A stretch of DNA of 64,000 nt from Schistosoma mansoni (Eukaryota > Platyhelminthes > Trematoda > Strigeidida > Schistosomatidae), in the NCBI RefSeq assembly GCF_000237925.1, contig NC_031499.1, positions 7,260,195-7,324,194 of the forward strand. The letters run 5' to 3'. The notes below the pieces were generated by a model. That model did no database searches. It saw only the letters and a program-made list of their open reading frames with translations, and was not told where the DNA came from. Position numbers and translations under genes: made by a program. Below, piece by piece: positions 1 through 9,011 of the stretch (position 1 is its first letter; each line of letters starts with the position of its first letter).

Positions 1-211
1 GTCTATCGGTTAAGGGCTCTGGCTCGAGACTGGTAAGTCCTGGGTTGGAATCTCGCGAGGCGGGACCGTGGATGTGCACTGCCATGGAGGAGTTCCATAA
101 TAGGACGAAATGGCCGTCCAATGCTTCCAGGTTTCATCTGGTGGTCTAGCTTCAATTGACTCACGCTTTCAACTATGAAAATACTAAATCTCCACAAAAC
201 CCCTTCTGATA
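1..211 (+). repeat. tRNA-derived SINE, family A, copy 1 (5' end cut by window)
   Basis: This is the first of about ten copies of one short repeat. It has a tRNA-like head with a B-box-like stretch (GGTTGGAATC), then a degenerate hammerhead segment (AGGAGTTCC, GGACGAAATGG, CCGTCC) and a tail ending in CAAAACCCCTTCTGA. An insertion in the hammerhead segment (CCAT before GGAGGAG) makes it unlikely to fold as a ribozyme. The family is recognised by comparison with the other copies in the window. Confidence 0.75.
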
Positions 212-349
212 AATGTAATTCAGATAAAAGTAAGTTATAGACACATGATGAATAGGGCAAGCAATATGTACACATAAAATCACATAAAAAATGGTCAGTG
301 TTAATAAGCAAATAATTGATAAGATCAGAATATTGCTTCAAAACAATGA

Positions 350-545
350 ATAAACTCAGTCTGTCAGTCAGTCAGCTACAACGTAGGACCAGGCACATAT
401 ATACATCGGTCCAAGTTGCAATACCTCGTTAGCACAACAAGATGAACATCGGATTCATAGAAGTAGTTAACTTACTGGCGGTAATATATAAAAGAAAGGT
501 TGTATATAAGGATACAGTATAGGAAGAAAGATAGATATGAATAAA
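350..545 (-). mobile_element. RTE-type LINE, 3' end fragment
   Basis: The stretch matches the 3' untranslated end of the RTE LINE at 25678-29350, sharing for example CAGCTACAACGTAGGACCAG and CCTCGTTAGCACAACAAGAT. Both copies end, in the minus direction, in a short run of TGAC repeats. This fits a 5'-truncated LINE insertion in which only the last ~190 bp was copied. Confidence 0.7.
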
Positions 546-592
546 CTGATCTATTCAGAATGTAGAGAATAACTTATATAAGCTTGAAATAG

Positions 593-876
593 TGTAGTGA
601 ACAGAAAACGACTGGGGACAATCGAACTACAGACTATCTCACTAATTTCTGATAACCATACAGTAGTAAACAGTTAATTTGTAAAATAACAATCAATTGT
701 CTTAATTTTAACTGTTCCTTCTGCAAATATCAGTTCATCTTCTCTAATTCCACTGTTCATGAATTTTCCTACCAATTGCGCTTCATTCTAGTTCTTTCCT
801 TATCGATCTTCTGCAAAAATACATTCTATGTCTGACCATCACTATATACTGCTTATATGGATATAAGTAGACTACA
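593..876 (-). repeat. Repeat family G, LTR-like fossil copy 1
   Basis: Copies also lie at 8462-8863 and 46059-46347. All are ~270-290 bp once insertions are discounted and have ends resembling TGTAG...CTACA. This suggests solo LTRs of an unidentified LTR retroelement. No coding sequence is present. The family assignment is inferred from the termini only. Confidence 0.45.
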
Positions 877-926
877 CTATGGACATAGTACCAACCATTA
901 CAACTCTACAATAGTTATGACTAGTG

Positions 927-1675
927 GGCGAGACTAAGCTTTATGGACGACCTTTGAACGAATCTTAAATGACCTTGGGAAACATTAGCCAATCAGAAGA
1001 CAGTTAGTATACAGTAAAAATATATTACACAAAACTAAAAAATTAAAGCGAATACTGTTCTTTTACATGGCTCGAAAACTTCTCAAGGTCAGATATAGGT
1101 TCAGAAGTTCTAAAATCATAGTGCATACGGTACAGGAACATATCCATATGGCTCCATGGTAGTCGACCTCTGGAACCATGATAAGGTCTCAAAAATTCTC
1201 GACCACATAGCTTCAATGTTATTGGTATGTTGGTATGGTTTAGGGTTTAGGTTTAGAGTTAAGGTTTAGGCTTAGGGTTAAGGGTGAGACTATAATTTAT
1301 GGACGACCTTCGAGCGACGCTAGATTGACTCTAAGAATGTTAACATAATAACTAAGACCAAATGAGGGTTATAAACCTGTGTGAAGAATTCAAATTATGA
1401 TTTACAGTTCATGGTTAAGGTTAGGAATTATACTTAGAGTTTTCATCACGAACTGACATCAGCTATAATGCCAAAACTCTATTTATCCAAATGGATAATT
1501 GAATTTTGCGCCGAAATCTTATGATCACTTCTCTCGTAGACGTTGAATTATCACGTCTTCTCTAAAATCCGTTGTAAACCGACCGTACGTAAGCATTAGG
1601 TAGCGAACATAGCGCCGTAACCTTGAAAACCCGCGAAAGCTTCTGATTGGCTCGTCCATAAAGTTTAGTCTCACC
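927..1675. mobile_element. Non-autonomous TIR DNA transposon (MITE), 749 bp, composite
   Basis: The ends are inverted repeats: GGCGAGACTAAGCTTTATGG on the left and, on the opposite strand, GGTGAGACTAAACTTTATGG on the right. An exact 8-bp duplication, GACTAGTG, flanks it at 919-926 and 1676-1683. No transposase frame is present. A second left end (GGTGAGACTATAATTTATGG) begins at 1283 inside it. From there to about 1530 the sequence matches the separate 275-bp element at 44296-44570, read in reverse. An 8-bp target duplication with GG-starting ends is compatible with the Merlin superfamily, known in schistosomes, but this is inference. Confidence 0.85.
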
Positions 1676-1756
1676 GACTAGTGTTCTTTTTCTTTGTATT
1701 TCACCAATGTATAATGTTTCTATCCTTTATTTTTATAATCAACTTTTACATTCTAG

Positions 1757-1877
1757 ATTAATGGTATAGATGTTTATGATGCAACCCATAAAGAAGTAGT
1801 TGATTTGATTACAACAACAAAAGATATGTTACAATTAAAAATTATTAATTTTCAACAATTACCAGAAATTCAACCAA
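1757..1877 (+). CDS. PDZ-domain protein, exon encoding the end of a PDZ domain
   Basis: The exon is bounded by a pyrimidine-rich acceptor ending in TTCTAG and the donor A|GTAAGTTTC. It encodes 40 residues plus one base. The protein has the beta-strand and helix-2 pattern of a PDZ domain: INGIDV, then THKEVVDLI, then DMLQLKIIN. PDZ domains bind protein C-termini in scaffolds. The exon ends in phase 1 and joins in frame to the exon at 4077, so it is the first visible exon of a gene that starts before the window. The 'G-V/I-D-V...H-K-E-V-V-D-L-I' pattern resembles Tamalin/CYTIP-type PDZ domains, but many PDZ domains look similar, so no gene symbol is given. Confidence 0.85.
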
Positions 1878-1940
1878 GTAAGTTTCAAGAATATGATCAT
1901 TGAATCATTTATATTTATATAAAAATCATTTTATATTACT

Positions 1941-2254
1941 GCCACCAAATGCCCTAGTACGGCCGAGAGTGGGGAGAGTTCGCTCTCCTTCTCGAAATGC
2001 TCTCACATGACCGCGCGTATACAGCTTCAGTCAGGGAAGTCCTACTCACTGCCTTCTCGCGATAAGGGGTGTTTTCTACGAAATTGAGAAGAATAAGAAA
2101 AGCGAATGTCCAGCGCTCCTTAAGAAAATCACCTGCTTCAGTTTGGGCACCAGGGCACTATCACAGCTCTCACACAAATCAAGTGAAATTTGTGTGGCGC
2201 ATATATATCTGGTGCCCCTTTTTACCAATATTTATATGTTTAAATAAATAAATA
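1941..2254 (+). repeat. Repeat family C (SINE-like), internally deleted copy
   Basis: This copy has the family start (CCCTAGTACGGCCGAGAGTG) and the family end (TTTGTGTGGCGCATAT, TCTGGTGCCC, then TTTAAATAAATAAAT). It lacks about 200 bp from the middle that the copies at 6945, 19968, 40065 and 55615 keep. The 3' tail is the same as the 3' end of the RTE LINE at 47788-48475. Confidence 0.8.
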
Positions 2255-2310
2255 CTACTGTTATATGAGTAGTGTAATGATAATAAGTTTTAAATTATGC
2301 ATTAATCTAT

Positions 2311-2530
2311 TTGGGGGTTATTTGTGGAGATTTTTAGTCATTTTTATATATAGTTGAAATCACGAGTAAATTGAAGTCAGACCATCATGGAAAACCTAGA
2401 AACACTGGACGGCCGTCTCGTCCTATTGTGGGACTCCTCAGTGGCAGTGCGCATCCACGATCCCGCCTCGCAAGATTCGAACCCAGGACTTATCAGTCTC
2501 GCGTGCGAGCACTTAACCGATAGATTAATG
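2311..2530 (-). repeat. SINE family A, copy 2
   Basis: This minus-strand copy has a tRNA-like head (GATTCGAACCCAGGAC on the plus strand) and a degenerate hammerhead segment. Its GAAA box reads GAGA and CCA sits between the helix I strand and CTGAGGA, so it is probably inactive. It abuts repeat family E at its 5' end. Confidence 0.75.
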
Positions 2531-2780
2531 CTTGATGAAAGCGAGTTGGCTTACCCACCATCTCCAATGTGTATTATTTTCGCTTTGCTCGCTGATACTT
2601 ACTCATATGCTTGTAGCTTTGTGGCTTACGTTATTCGATGATAAACTGTAGTTGCCTCATCTCTTGGCCTTCTGATTTCATGCACCATTAAAATTTTTAT
2701 TATAACGGTTATCGAGGTGAAAGATTAGCGTAGCACTGCACTAGAATAGGAGCAAGTATATGCTAACAAAGATGATAACA
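2531..2780 (-). repeat. Repeat family E, fragment
   Basis: Read in reverse it matches 14635-15065 and 17501-17760 (shared GGTGCAT.AAATCAGAAGGC and CCAACTCGCT blocks). The 17501 copy lies directly beside the Penelope-like element, so the family may be its terminal or untranslated sequence. That link is inference. Confidence 0.5.
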
Positions 2781-3225
2781 TATTCATTCACGATTATTAA
2801 CAAGTAAATAATGGAAACCCTTAAAAAATGATGATAAGAATATGAAAAGAATAACTGTTATAACTGATTTGGTAACTTAAATCATTCAAAATGTGTATGT
2901 AGTGAATAATTAACTTATTGTCATCCAAATTCATGAATACTCACATGTCCTCGTCGTGCCTCCTGGATCATGACATTCATCCCATGTACTAACGTAAGCG
3001 CTAATACGGGTGGTGGAGATCGGCTTAATCAATCACTCTACCTATACCTACAAACGATTACGAATGCTACAAATAGTCATTGCATAACTATTGAGGGTTC
3101 AAAAAGATGGTAAGAAAAAATGAGTCTGCCCAAAAACAAAAAAAAACAATGAAAGTGTTATGTAATGATTCTTCGTATTTGTAAACAATGGAATACATTT
3201 AGCTAATGATTTCCAAATGAGGTGA
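2781..3225. other. Intron sequence with no recognised feature
   Basis: This AT-rich intronic stretch of the PDZ gene shows no exon with good splice sites, no tRNA-like box pair and no repeat shared with the rest of the window. Confidence 0.5.
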
Positions 3226-3289
3226 AATATATGCATCTTATGAAGTAATGAAACCCTGTTTATAAGCAAAGATGAACAGTGGTTAGCAG

Positions 3290-3345
3290 TGGAATCCAGT
3301 TTAACACGCGTTCCGTCCTATTTGGGACTCGTCAGCTGGATGTAC
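3290..3345 (-). ncRNA. Hammerhead ribozyme-like segment, degenerate
   Basis: On the minus strand ATCCAG-CTGACGA-GTCC...GGAC is intact. The GAAA box reads GGAA and the cleavage triplet reads GTT instead of GTC. It is probably inactive. Confidence 0.6.
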
Positions 3346-3600
3346 TTGCATCTCAGACTTGTTGATGTTCACTCTGATACTCGAACCCAGTACCATTCGC
3401 TTCAAACGCCATCGCGTTATCCACTCAGCTACTGAGTCCTGATAGCCATTTACTTGTGCAATAGGGTGAAGTTTAAATTCACTTAGAATTGTTTGTTTGA
3501 ATCTTCCCATTGATGTTGAGGACTGCAACTGATCATTCTCTAATTGGCATATATGCATACAGTGCATATTGGATCGATATAGCCTTAATTCGCAAGCATC

Positions 3601-3652
3601 ATAAGCTGACGAGTCACAAACAGGACGAAACGCGCGTCAAACTGGATTCCAC
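3601..3652 (+). ncRNA. Hammerhead ribozyme-like segment, core intact
   Basis: CTGACGA (3606-3612), a short helix II (GTC...GAC), GAAAC and the GTC triplet (3636-3638) are all present. The upstream helix I strand is not the usual ATCCAG but ATAAG, and three A residues follow GTC before CTGGATTCC. Pairing of helix I at the cleavage site is therefore poor. Confidence 0.6.
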
Positions 3653-3834
3653 TGCTAGCCGTTGTTAATCTTTGCTTATAAACAGGGCTTTATTACTTCA
3701 TAAGTTTAAGTATCATTTAATTGATTATATTTTGTCTATATTTTTTCTATCCACAAAATATAATCAATTAAATGATACCTAAACTTATGAAGTAATAAAA
3801 CCCTGTTTATAAGCAAAGATGAACAGTGGCTATC

Positions 3835-3892
3835 AGTGGAATCCAGTTTGACGCACGTTTCGTCATATTTGAGATTCGTCAGCTGGATGTAC
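3835..3892 (-). ncRNA. Hammerhead ribozyme-like segment
   Basis: On the minus strand CTGACGA, GAAA and GTC are present, with ATCCAG and CTGGAT able to form helix I. The first pair of helix II is lost (A in place of G after CTGACGA). AAA again separates GTC from CTGG. Confidence 0.55.
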
Positions 3893-4076
3893 CTGCGTCT
3901 TAGAGTTGATGTTCATTCTGAGACTGATCAATTGCAGTCCTAAAAATCAATGGAAAGATTCAAACAAGCAATACCAAGTGAATTAGAACCCTGTTTGTTT
4001 ACTTTTTCTCATTGTGATAAATGAATATTTCATATGATTTAATCTTTTCTACCATTTTCTTTTGTAATGAATCAAG

Positions 4077-5353
4077 GAGTTATTAACGGCAACCATAACA
4101 ATAATAATACGAACGCAAATCTCAACCACAGTAATAACAATACCAAAATGATGAATCGAACTAGTTTTGTACGTGCTGATCTTAGACGACGTAATACACA
4201 ACGTTCTACAAGTGTTGATATGGCAAGGATTAATCGACCGCTGAGTATTGATAATAATATAATGGCTAATAATCATAAAATTACTATCAATACTACTAAT
4301 ACTACTACTAACAATGATTATAACAGTGGTAGTAGTACTAATAATGACCAAGTTACCAATACTAACTACAAATCCATCTTACCAGATCAAAAGTTTTCAT
4401 CTGAACAACATTTTCGCCGTCTCGTCAGTGATACAGGGAACAATACTAATAGTAATACTAATAATAATACTAATAATAATAATAGTTATCGCCGATCAAT
4501 TCAATCATTGAACCCTGGTAAATCACAATCAGCTGTTTTAATCATTGAAAATGAAACTGACCAATTGAAAAATTCATTAGGAACAACAATAACAACACAA
4601 CCATTATCATCACCATCAACATCATCATCATCGCCACATATTATTAATACATATGCTTATACTACTAATATTAATAATGGTAGTAGTGAATTGAAACAAC
4701 CTGAAATTGATCAATCAACAATTACTATCCATAATGGATTAACTAATAAACAAGATCAACATCGATTCATTATGAAATCATTATCATCTTCAACATCAAC
4801 AACCCCATTATCACCATCATCATCATCATTCTCTTCGCAGCCTCATTTATATTCATCATCATCATCTCCATTAAAGTATAAACAAGATAATAAAATAATC
4901 CATTCATTGAAACCATTTGAACCATTCACACAAAATACTGGTTATTCCATTAGTCATAGTCAACATCATCCTCATCATCATGATGATTTATCTGATAGTA
5001 AATGGGATTCTGAATCAGATTTATTGAATATATCAGAAATCACTGAGATTTCTGTGAATTCAATGAATGATGGAAACTTTAAAAAGATCATGAATTTAAA
5101 TCATAAGTGTAATATTGGCCAAGTCGAATTACATGAGAAACCGACGAATATGATGAATCCATCATCAGTTGTGATAACACCGTCATTATTGTTGTCGTCG
5201 TCATCATCATCAATATCATCACCAGTAAAGAATAGATTGACTATTAAAGTTAACTCTAATATGAATGGTAAAATGAGATCCATACATTCGGAACCATTGC
5301 TTTATCAAATGAAAACTGAAACGGACCATGATAACAATGACAATAATAATCAT
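4077..5353 (+). CDS. PDZ-domain protein, large Asn/Ser-rich exon
   Basis: The acceptor is AATCAAG|GA after a long pyrimidine tract and the donor is CAT|GTAAGTACT. The 1277-bp exon enters in phase 1 (making an Arg codon with the previous exon) and leaves in phase 0. It encodes 425 residues dominated by Asn, Ser and Thr homopolymer runs, so it is probably disordered. Less repetitive islands include VRADLRRRNTQRSTSVD, YRRSIQSLNPGKSQSAVLII and RSIHSEPLLYQMKTETD, whose basic-plus-Ser patches could be phosphorylation sites. An in-frame ATG at 4067 lies just before the acceptor, but phase continuity with the PDZ exon argues that 4077 is an internal exon start. The run-length coding repeats make this stretch prone to length variation. 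Confidence 0.85.
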
Positions 5354-5489
5354 GTAAGTACTCGTAACTAATAGTTTTTTATTAAATATCAGAGTTGTTA
5401 GACTACTCATACACCATTAGTAGTAGTAGTGATAGTAATCTTTCTATTCAAAACAATTTTACCTCTGATCAAACTTTATTGGCAATTTA

Positions 5490-5640
5490 CTATTTTCATA
5501 GTTGAAAGCGTGAGTCAATTGAAGCTAGACCACCATTGGAAACCTGGAAGCAGTTAACAGTCGTTTTGTCCTATTATGGGACTGCTCAGTGGCAGTGCGC
5601 ATCCACGATCCCGCACTCGCGACATTCGAACCCAGAACTA
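5490..5640 (-). repeat. SINE family A, copy 3, diverged
   Basis: This minus-strand copy keeps the tail (GTGAGTCAATTGAAGCTAGA on the plus strand), a degenerate hammerhead segment and a partial tRNA-like head. It abuts copy 4 in the opposite orientation. Confidence 0.7.
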
Positions 5641-5646
5641 GTGACT

Positions 5647-6029
5647 GACTTCGAGAGGTATATCCAGGAGTTCTAGTGAGAAGTATTGACCAGTGGAGTT
5701 CAAAGCACGTCTGTTGTGAGATAGGATCTCACTGAAGACAATTGGTGGACAATTGGTTGCTCAAACATCGTGGATCAGTTGAAGTTAGACATTAACACCG
5801 TTGGATGCCGGCTGGCTCAGTGGTCTATCGGTTAAGTGCTCCGGTGCGAGACTGGTAGGTCCTGGGTGTCGAATCTCGCCAGTGCGAGATCGTGGATGCG
5901 CACTGCTGAGGAGTCCCATAATAGGACGAAATGGCCGTCCAGTGCTTCCAGGTTTCTCATGATGGTCTAGCTCCAATTGACTCACGTTTTCAACTATGAA
6001 AACACTAAATCTCCACAAAACCCCTTCTA
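5647..6029 (+). repeat. SINE family A, copy 4, long form
   Basis: A ~150-bp upstream module (AGTGGAGTTCAAAGCACGTC to AGTTAGACATTAACACCGTT) precedes the tRNA-like head at about 5804 (GCCGGCTGGCTCAGTGG, B-box-like stretch interrupted by one inserted base: GGTGTCGAATCTC). A complete hammerhead segment and the standard tail follow. The same module precedes the heads at 9645 and 15471, so it belongs to the element. Confidence 0.8.
5898..5947 (+). ncRNA. Hammerhead ribozyme with complete core in SINE family A
   Basis: All parts are present in order. The helix I strand GCACTG (5900-5905) is followed by CTGAGGA (5906-5912). Helix II is GTCC/GGAC around a 7-base loop. GAAA (5928-5931) comes next, then a loopless helix III ATGG/CCGT, the cleavage triplet GTC (5937-5939) and the partner strand CAGTGC (5940-5945), perfectly complementary to GCACTG. 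A very short helix III is typical of schistosome SINE hammerheads, which often work best as dimers. Self-cleavage is predicted, not shown. Confidence 0.7.
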
Positions 6030-6228
6030 GTAATAATAATTTACTATTTATCATGTCACACAAATCAAATTGTCAAACAAAGTCGGTTAGTTCATAAATC
6101 ATAAATCTTGTAGAATACTCATCTCTGGTTGAACAGATTTAAATATTTCAATATGACGAAAGAGATTGATTATGTCTGAAAAAAAATCGATTGATTGTTG
6201 AATGCTTTCTTTTGACATTTTTAATAGA

Positions 6229-6378
6229 ATATCACACGCCAGATCGAAGGTTCTGGGTTAAAATCCCACGAGTGAAATCGCTGATGGGCACTTCTGAGGG
6301 ATCCCATACTGGGATGAAATGGCCATTCAGCGTTTTCAGGTATTTCATGATGGTCTATCTTTAATTGACTCATGAACT
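6229..6378 (+). repeat. SINE family A, copy 5, old copy split by an LTR
   Basis: A strongly diverged head (GGTTCTGGGTTAAAATCCC), a decayed hammerhead and the tail up to CTCATG are visible. The SINE tail appears to resume at 6719 (AACTATGA), after the LTR inserted at 6379-6718. Confidence 0.65.
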
Positions 6379-6718
6379 TGTAGATGGCGTCTAGTTGCGA
6401 TTGACTATGATCACAACTACGGGAAGATTACGTACCAGGTATGGAGTTGGATCCCTCGGTAGGCCAAAAACCAGGAGGCTGATGATGGTTGAAATAAGAT
6501 ATATTTGTTGGCGATCTCGTGGTATAGAAATAATAACGAGATGTGCCAAAGTTTACAAGCGGAACTACTGAGCGTACTTGAGTTCGTGCAAGGTCACAGG
6601 CAACGGAAGGAAATGTGTCTTTGGTACACTTGAACAAACAAGTACAGTATAATACAGTATGATAACAATGGTTTCCATTATATCAATCGCGTTCTCGTCA
6701 CAAATGTAGGTCACTACA
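6379..6718 (-). mobile_element. Solo LTR (family F)
   Basis: This 340-bp sequence has TGTAG...CTACA termini and is flanked by a 4-bp duplication AACT (6375-6378 and 6719-6722). Homologous copies lie at 29773-30128 and 55052-55406, with a fragment at 22610. The 29773 copy is preceded by a G-rich purine tract, as expected of a 3' LTR. Short LTRs with 4-5 bp duplications fit the Gypsy group. It is a fossil with no coding part. Confidence 0.7.
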
Positions 6719-6944
6719 AACTATGACTATTCTATTCTTAACATAGTTGAATCAGACAACTTTCTGAGAGAACTTCGAGAACTTAGCCAGTAATTACACT
6801 GGAACTCAGATACAATTTCATTAATACTATAAGCTTAAACAAATAGAACGTTGATTACTAATCAGCAACTAATCAATTGTTCATATTTACTTAGCGATTA
6901 ACATATGAATATAGTTTTTTTAAAGTGAAGTTCGTAAAAATCAA

Positions 6945-7410
6945 CCAACTTGCCTCCAAATGCCTTAGTACGGCCGAGAGTGGGGACAGTCCGCTCTCCC
7001 TTTCGAAACGCTTTCACATGGCCACACGTATATAGCCTCTGTTAGGGAAGTCTTACTCACTGCCTTCTCGTGGCACCGGTGCTGTTTACGAAATTGACGA
7101 GATGAAAAGCGAATGTCCAGCGCTTCAACCGGGTTGGTGTACACGGAGGGTTCACCTAGGGGAGTTGGAAAACCCTGATTACAAACCAATGGTGCACATG
7201 GGCTCCAGTATCCTGAGGGAACAAATGGAGTATGAATCAATCGTTGGTCACCGGTTACCATGAGACTGCATCTCCTCACGATGCTCCACTGCCTTGTAGA
7301 TCAGACCTTTAGGTCAAAGGCTCGGGCTATGGCACCCTAAGAAAACCATCTGCTTCGGTTTGGGCACCTGAGCAGTATCACAGCCCTCACACACACAGTT
7401 TGACGTTTTT
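6945..7410 (+). repeat. Repeat family C, near full-length copy without tail
   Basis: This has the complete ~450-bp body (CTTAGTACGGCCGAGAGTGG ... CAGTATCACAGCCCTCACAC). The LINE-like 3' tail present in three other copies is absent. Open frames over it are shared by chance across copies and are not conserved as proteins. Confidence 0.8.
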
Positions 7411-7555
7411 TGATGTTTGATTTGTTGTATATAATTGAAATCTGAATGATTCAATCACAAACGTACAATCTTTATCACATATTTCTATGCCTTTTTTTAT
7501 TTATCTACTACTCATATTCATCTCTCTTTATTTGATATTTTCATATATATTTCAG

Positions 7556-7637
7556 TCATGTAATGATGAAGAAATCTCTACAGTACCGAAAACTTCAATC
7601 AACAATAACTTGATATTAAATGGTCATGAAATTGATG
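7556..7637 (+). CDS. PDZ-domain protein, penultimate exon
   Basis: The acceptor is TATTTCAG and the donor GATG|GTAAGTAG. The 82-bp exon enters in phase 0, matching the exit of the large exon, and leaves in phase 1. It encodes 27 residues starting SCNDEEISTVPKTS and ending NGHEID. The phase match across ~2.2 kb of intron is the main evidence that it belongs to the gene. Confidence 0.8.
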
Positions 7638-8461
7638 GTAAGTAGTATAAATTAAGAGTATGAGCTTTGATTCTGACTTGTTATAGGCAACAATTAAAAA
7701 CAACAAAGTGTAGAATAGCTGAGTTATTCTTATTCGCTAATCGTTATCAGGAAGCATTCAAGGCATTACTCCTATTCAAGCATTGAGATCAAAACGTCCA
7801 AGTCTAACTTTTCATTGAATGATTCAGTATCCAGTGTTCAATATTTGTAACCACTCAGGAACTTTCTCATCAAACTAATCAACAAGTCTTAAAAAAATTG
7901 ATTTTAAAAGATAAAAAACATTGATTGATTAAGTGAATATCCATCAAGGAATGAAAGATCCTATTTGAATATGTAATGCTCAACTAAAATACTTTGAATT
8001 ATTTAAGCGTGAAAATCTAGGTCAGAAAGTAATCATAGATCAGATCATCGACTTATATGATCTTATCCCTGTGCTAAACCAATGATGTGTTGACCAGTAC
8101 TAGCCAACTTTGAGTCAACCCTAAATCCTTATTGATCCTCTGTGTAGTAGCTTCTCGCGTAGCCCAGCTCGTTCAATTCAGAGCATGAATATCAGCCTCC
8201 ACCTCATGAATTACATATTTCAGACATACTTGGTTTATAAACAAGTCGACCAGACCGCATTACAGCATAAAATGAAAAATAACTATACAAGATCAAGACA
8301 AAAGTCATTGTGAGTATGAGAGATTGTAACTAAAAGATTGGGAATGACTTAAAAGTAGTAAATTGTATAACAGTGGCCAATATGTCAAATGAAGGCTGAT
8401 AACAAAGAGAATGATTATCTAACAAGAATAAATGCAATAATAGTCCATATATAATTAGTAG
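7638..8461. other. Intron sequence with no recognised feature
   Basis: This AT-rich part of the last long intron holds no repeat family seen elsewhere in the window and no convincing exon. Confidence 0.5.
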
Positions 8462-8863
8462 TGTAGTGTGGGTTACTTATATCCACATGAGTAGTATATG
8501 GTGATGGTCAGGCATAGAATGTATTTCACTAGAAGTTTGATAAGGAAAAGACCGGAACGGAACGCAATTAGTATGAAAATGAATAACCAATAAAATAAGA
8601 GAAGATGGACTGATATTTGCAAACAAACTGTCTACTGTATGATTGTCAGATTTTAGCGATCAGAAAGGGTTTTGTAGAGATTTCAAAGTTGAAATCATGA
8701 GTCGATTGAAGCTAGACCATCATGGAAAACCTGGAAGCACTGGACGGCCGTTTCGTCCTATTATGGGACTCCTCAGTAATGAGCATCCACGATCCCGAGA
8801 TAGTCTGTAATTTTCAAGTCAAATACCTTTTGATTGTCCCCACTCGTGTTCTTGTTCTCTACA
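8462..8863 (+). repeat. Repeat family G copy 2, split by a SINE
   Basis: The left part matches 46059-46347 from the start (GGGTTACTTATATCCACATG) and the right part resumes after 8797 (GTAATTTTC.AGTCAAATAC). A family A SINE sits between. The termini resemble TGTAG...CTACA, suggesting a solo LTR. Confidence 0.5.
8668..8797 (-). repeat. SINE family A, copy 6, 5'-truncated, inside family G
   Basis: This minus-strand copy keeps CTGAGGA, GTCC...GGAC, GAAAC, a perfect loopless helix III (ACGG/CCGT) and GTC followed by CAGTGC. The sequence before CTGAGGA is TCATTA instead of GCACTG, so helix I is lost. The tRNA head is missing. Confidence 0.7.
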
Positions 8864-9011
8864 CCATCAGTTACTATTCATCTATTCTTCGTTCAGATAT
8901 AACAGTTTGCTAAATATCAAATAAGCTTTCTGCATCAAAACTATGTCGTCCATCGGTTTTGTTTTATATTACACTTTGAAATGAAAATACCATAACTACT
9001 TTACATTTCAG

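Larger units (their letters stand above)
3226..3990. repeat. SM-alpha-like hammerhead SINE (family B), fold-back cluster
   Basis: Three hammerhead-like segments lie here in alternating orientation: minus at 3290-3345, plus at 3601-3652, minus at 3835-3892. A minus-strand tRNA-like body (ACTCGAACCCAGTACC, then CGTTATCCACTCAGCTACTGAG) follows the first. Sequence 3601-3727 is nearly the reverse complement of 3757-3892, with a spacer of about 30 bases, so a transcript could form a hairpin with arms of ~130 bp. The cluster lies in intron 1 of the PDZ gene as seen here. Confidence 0.8.

Noticed and set aside
1236-1282. Telomere or telomere relic
   Set aside because: Only a few degenerate TTAGGG-like units, located inside a transposable element.
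2387-2641. Plus-strand frame of 84 codons
   Set aside because: It runs antisense over SINE A copy 2 into repeat E; similar frames recur in other SINE copies without protein conservation.
4049-4351. Minus-strand open frame of 100 codons over the large PDZ exon
   Set aside because: It is the antisense shadow of the AAT/TCA repeats; the plus strand has matched splice phases.
6965-7279. Minus-strand frame of 104 codons as a possible gene
   Set aside because: It lies entirely in repeat family C and is interrupted or shifted in the other copies.
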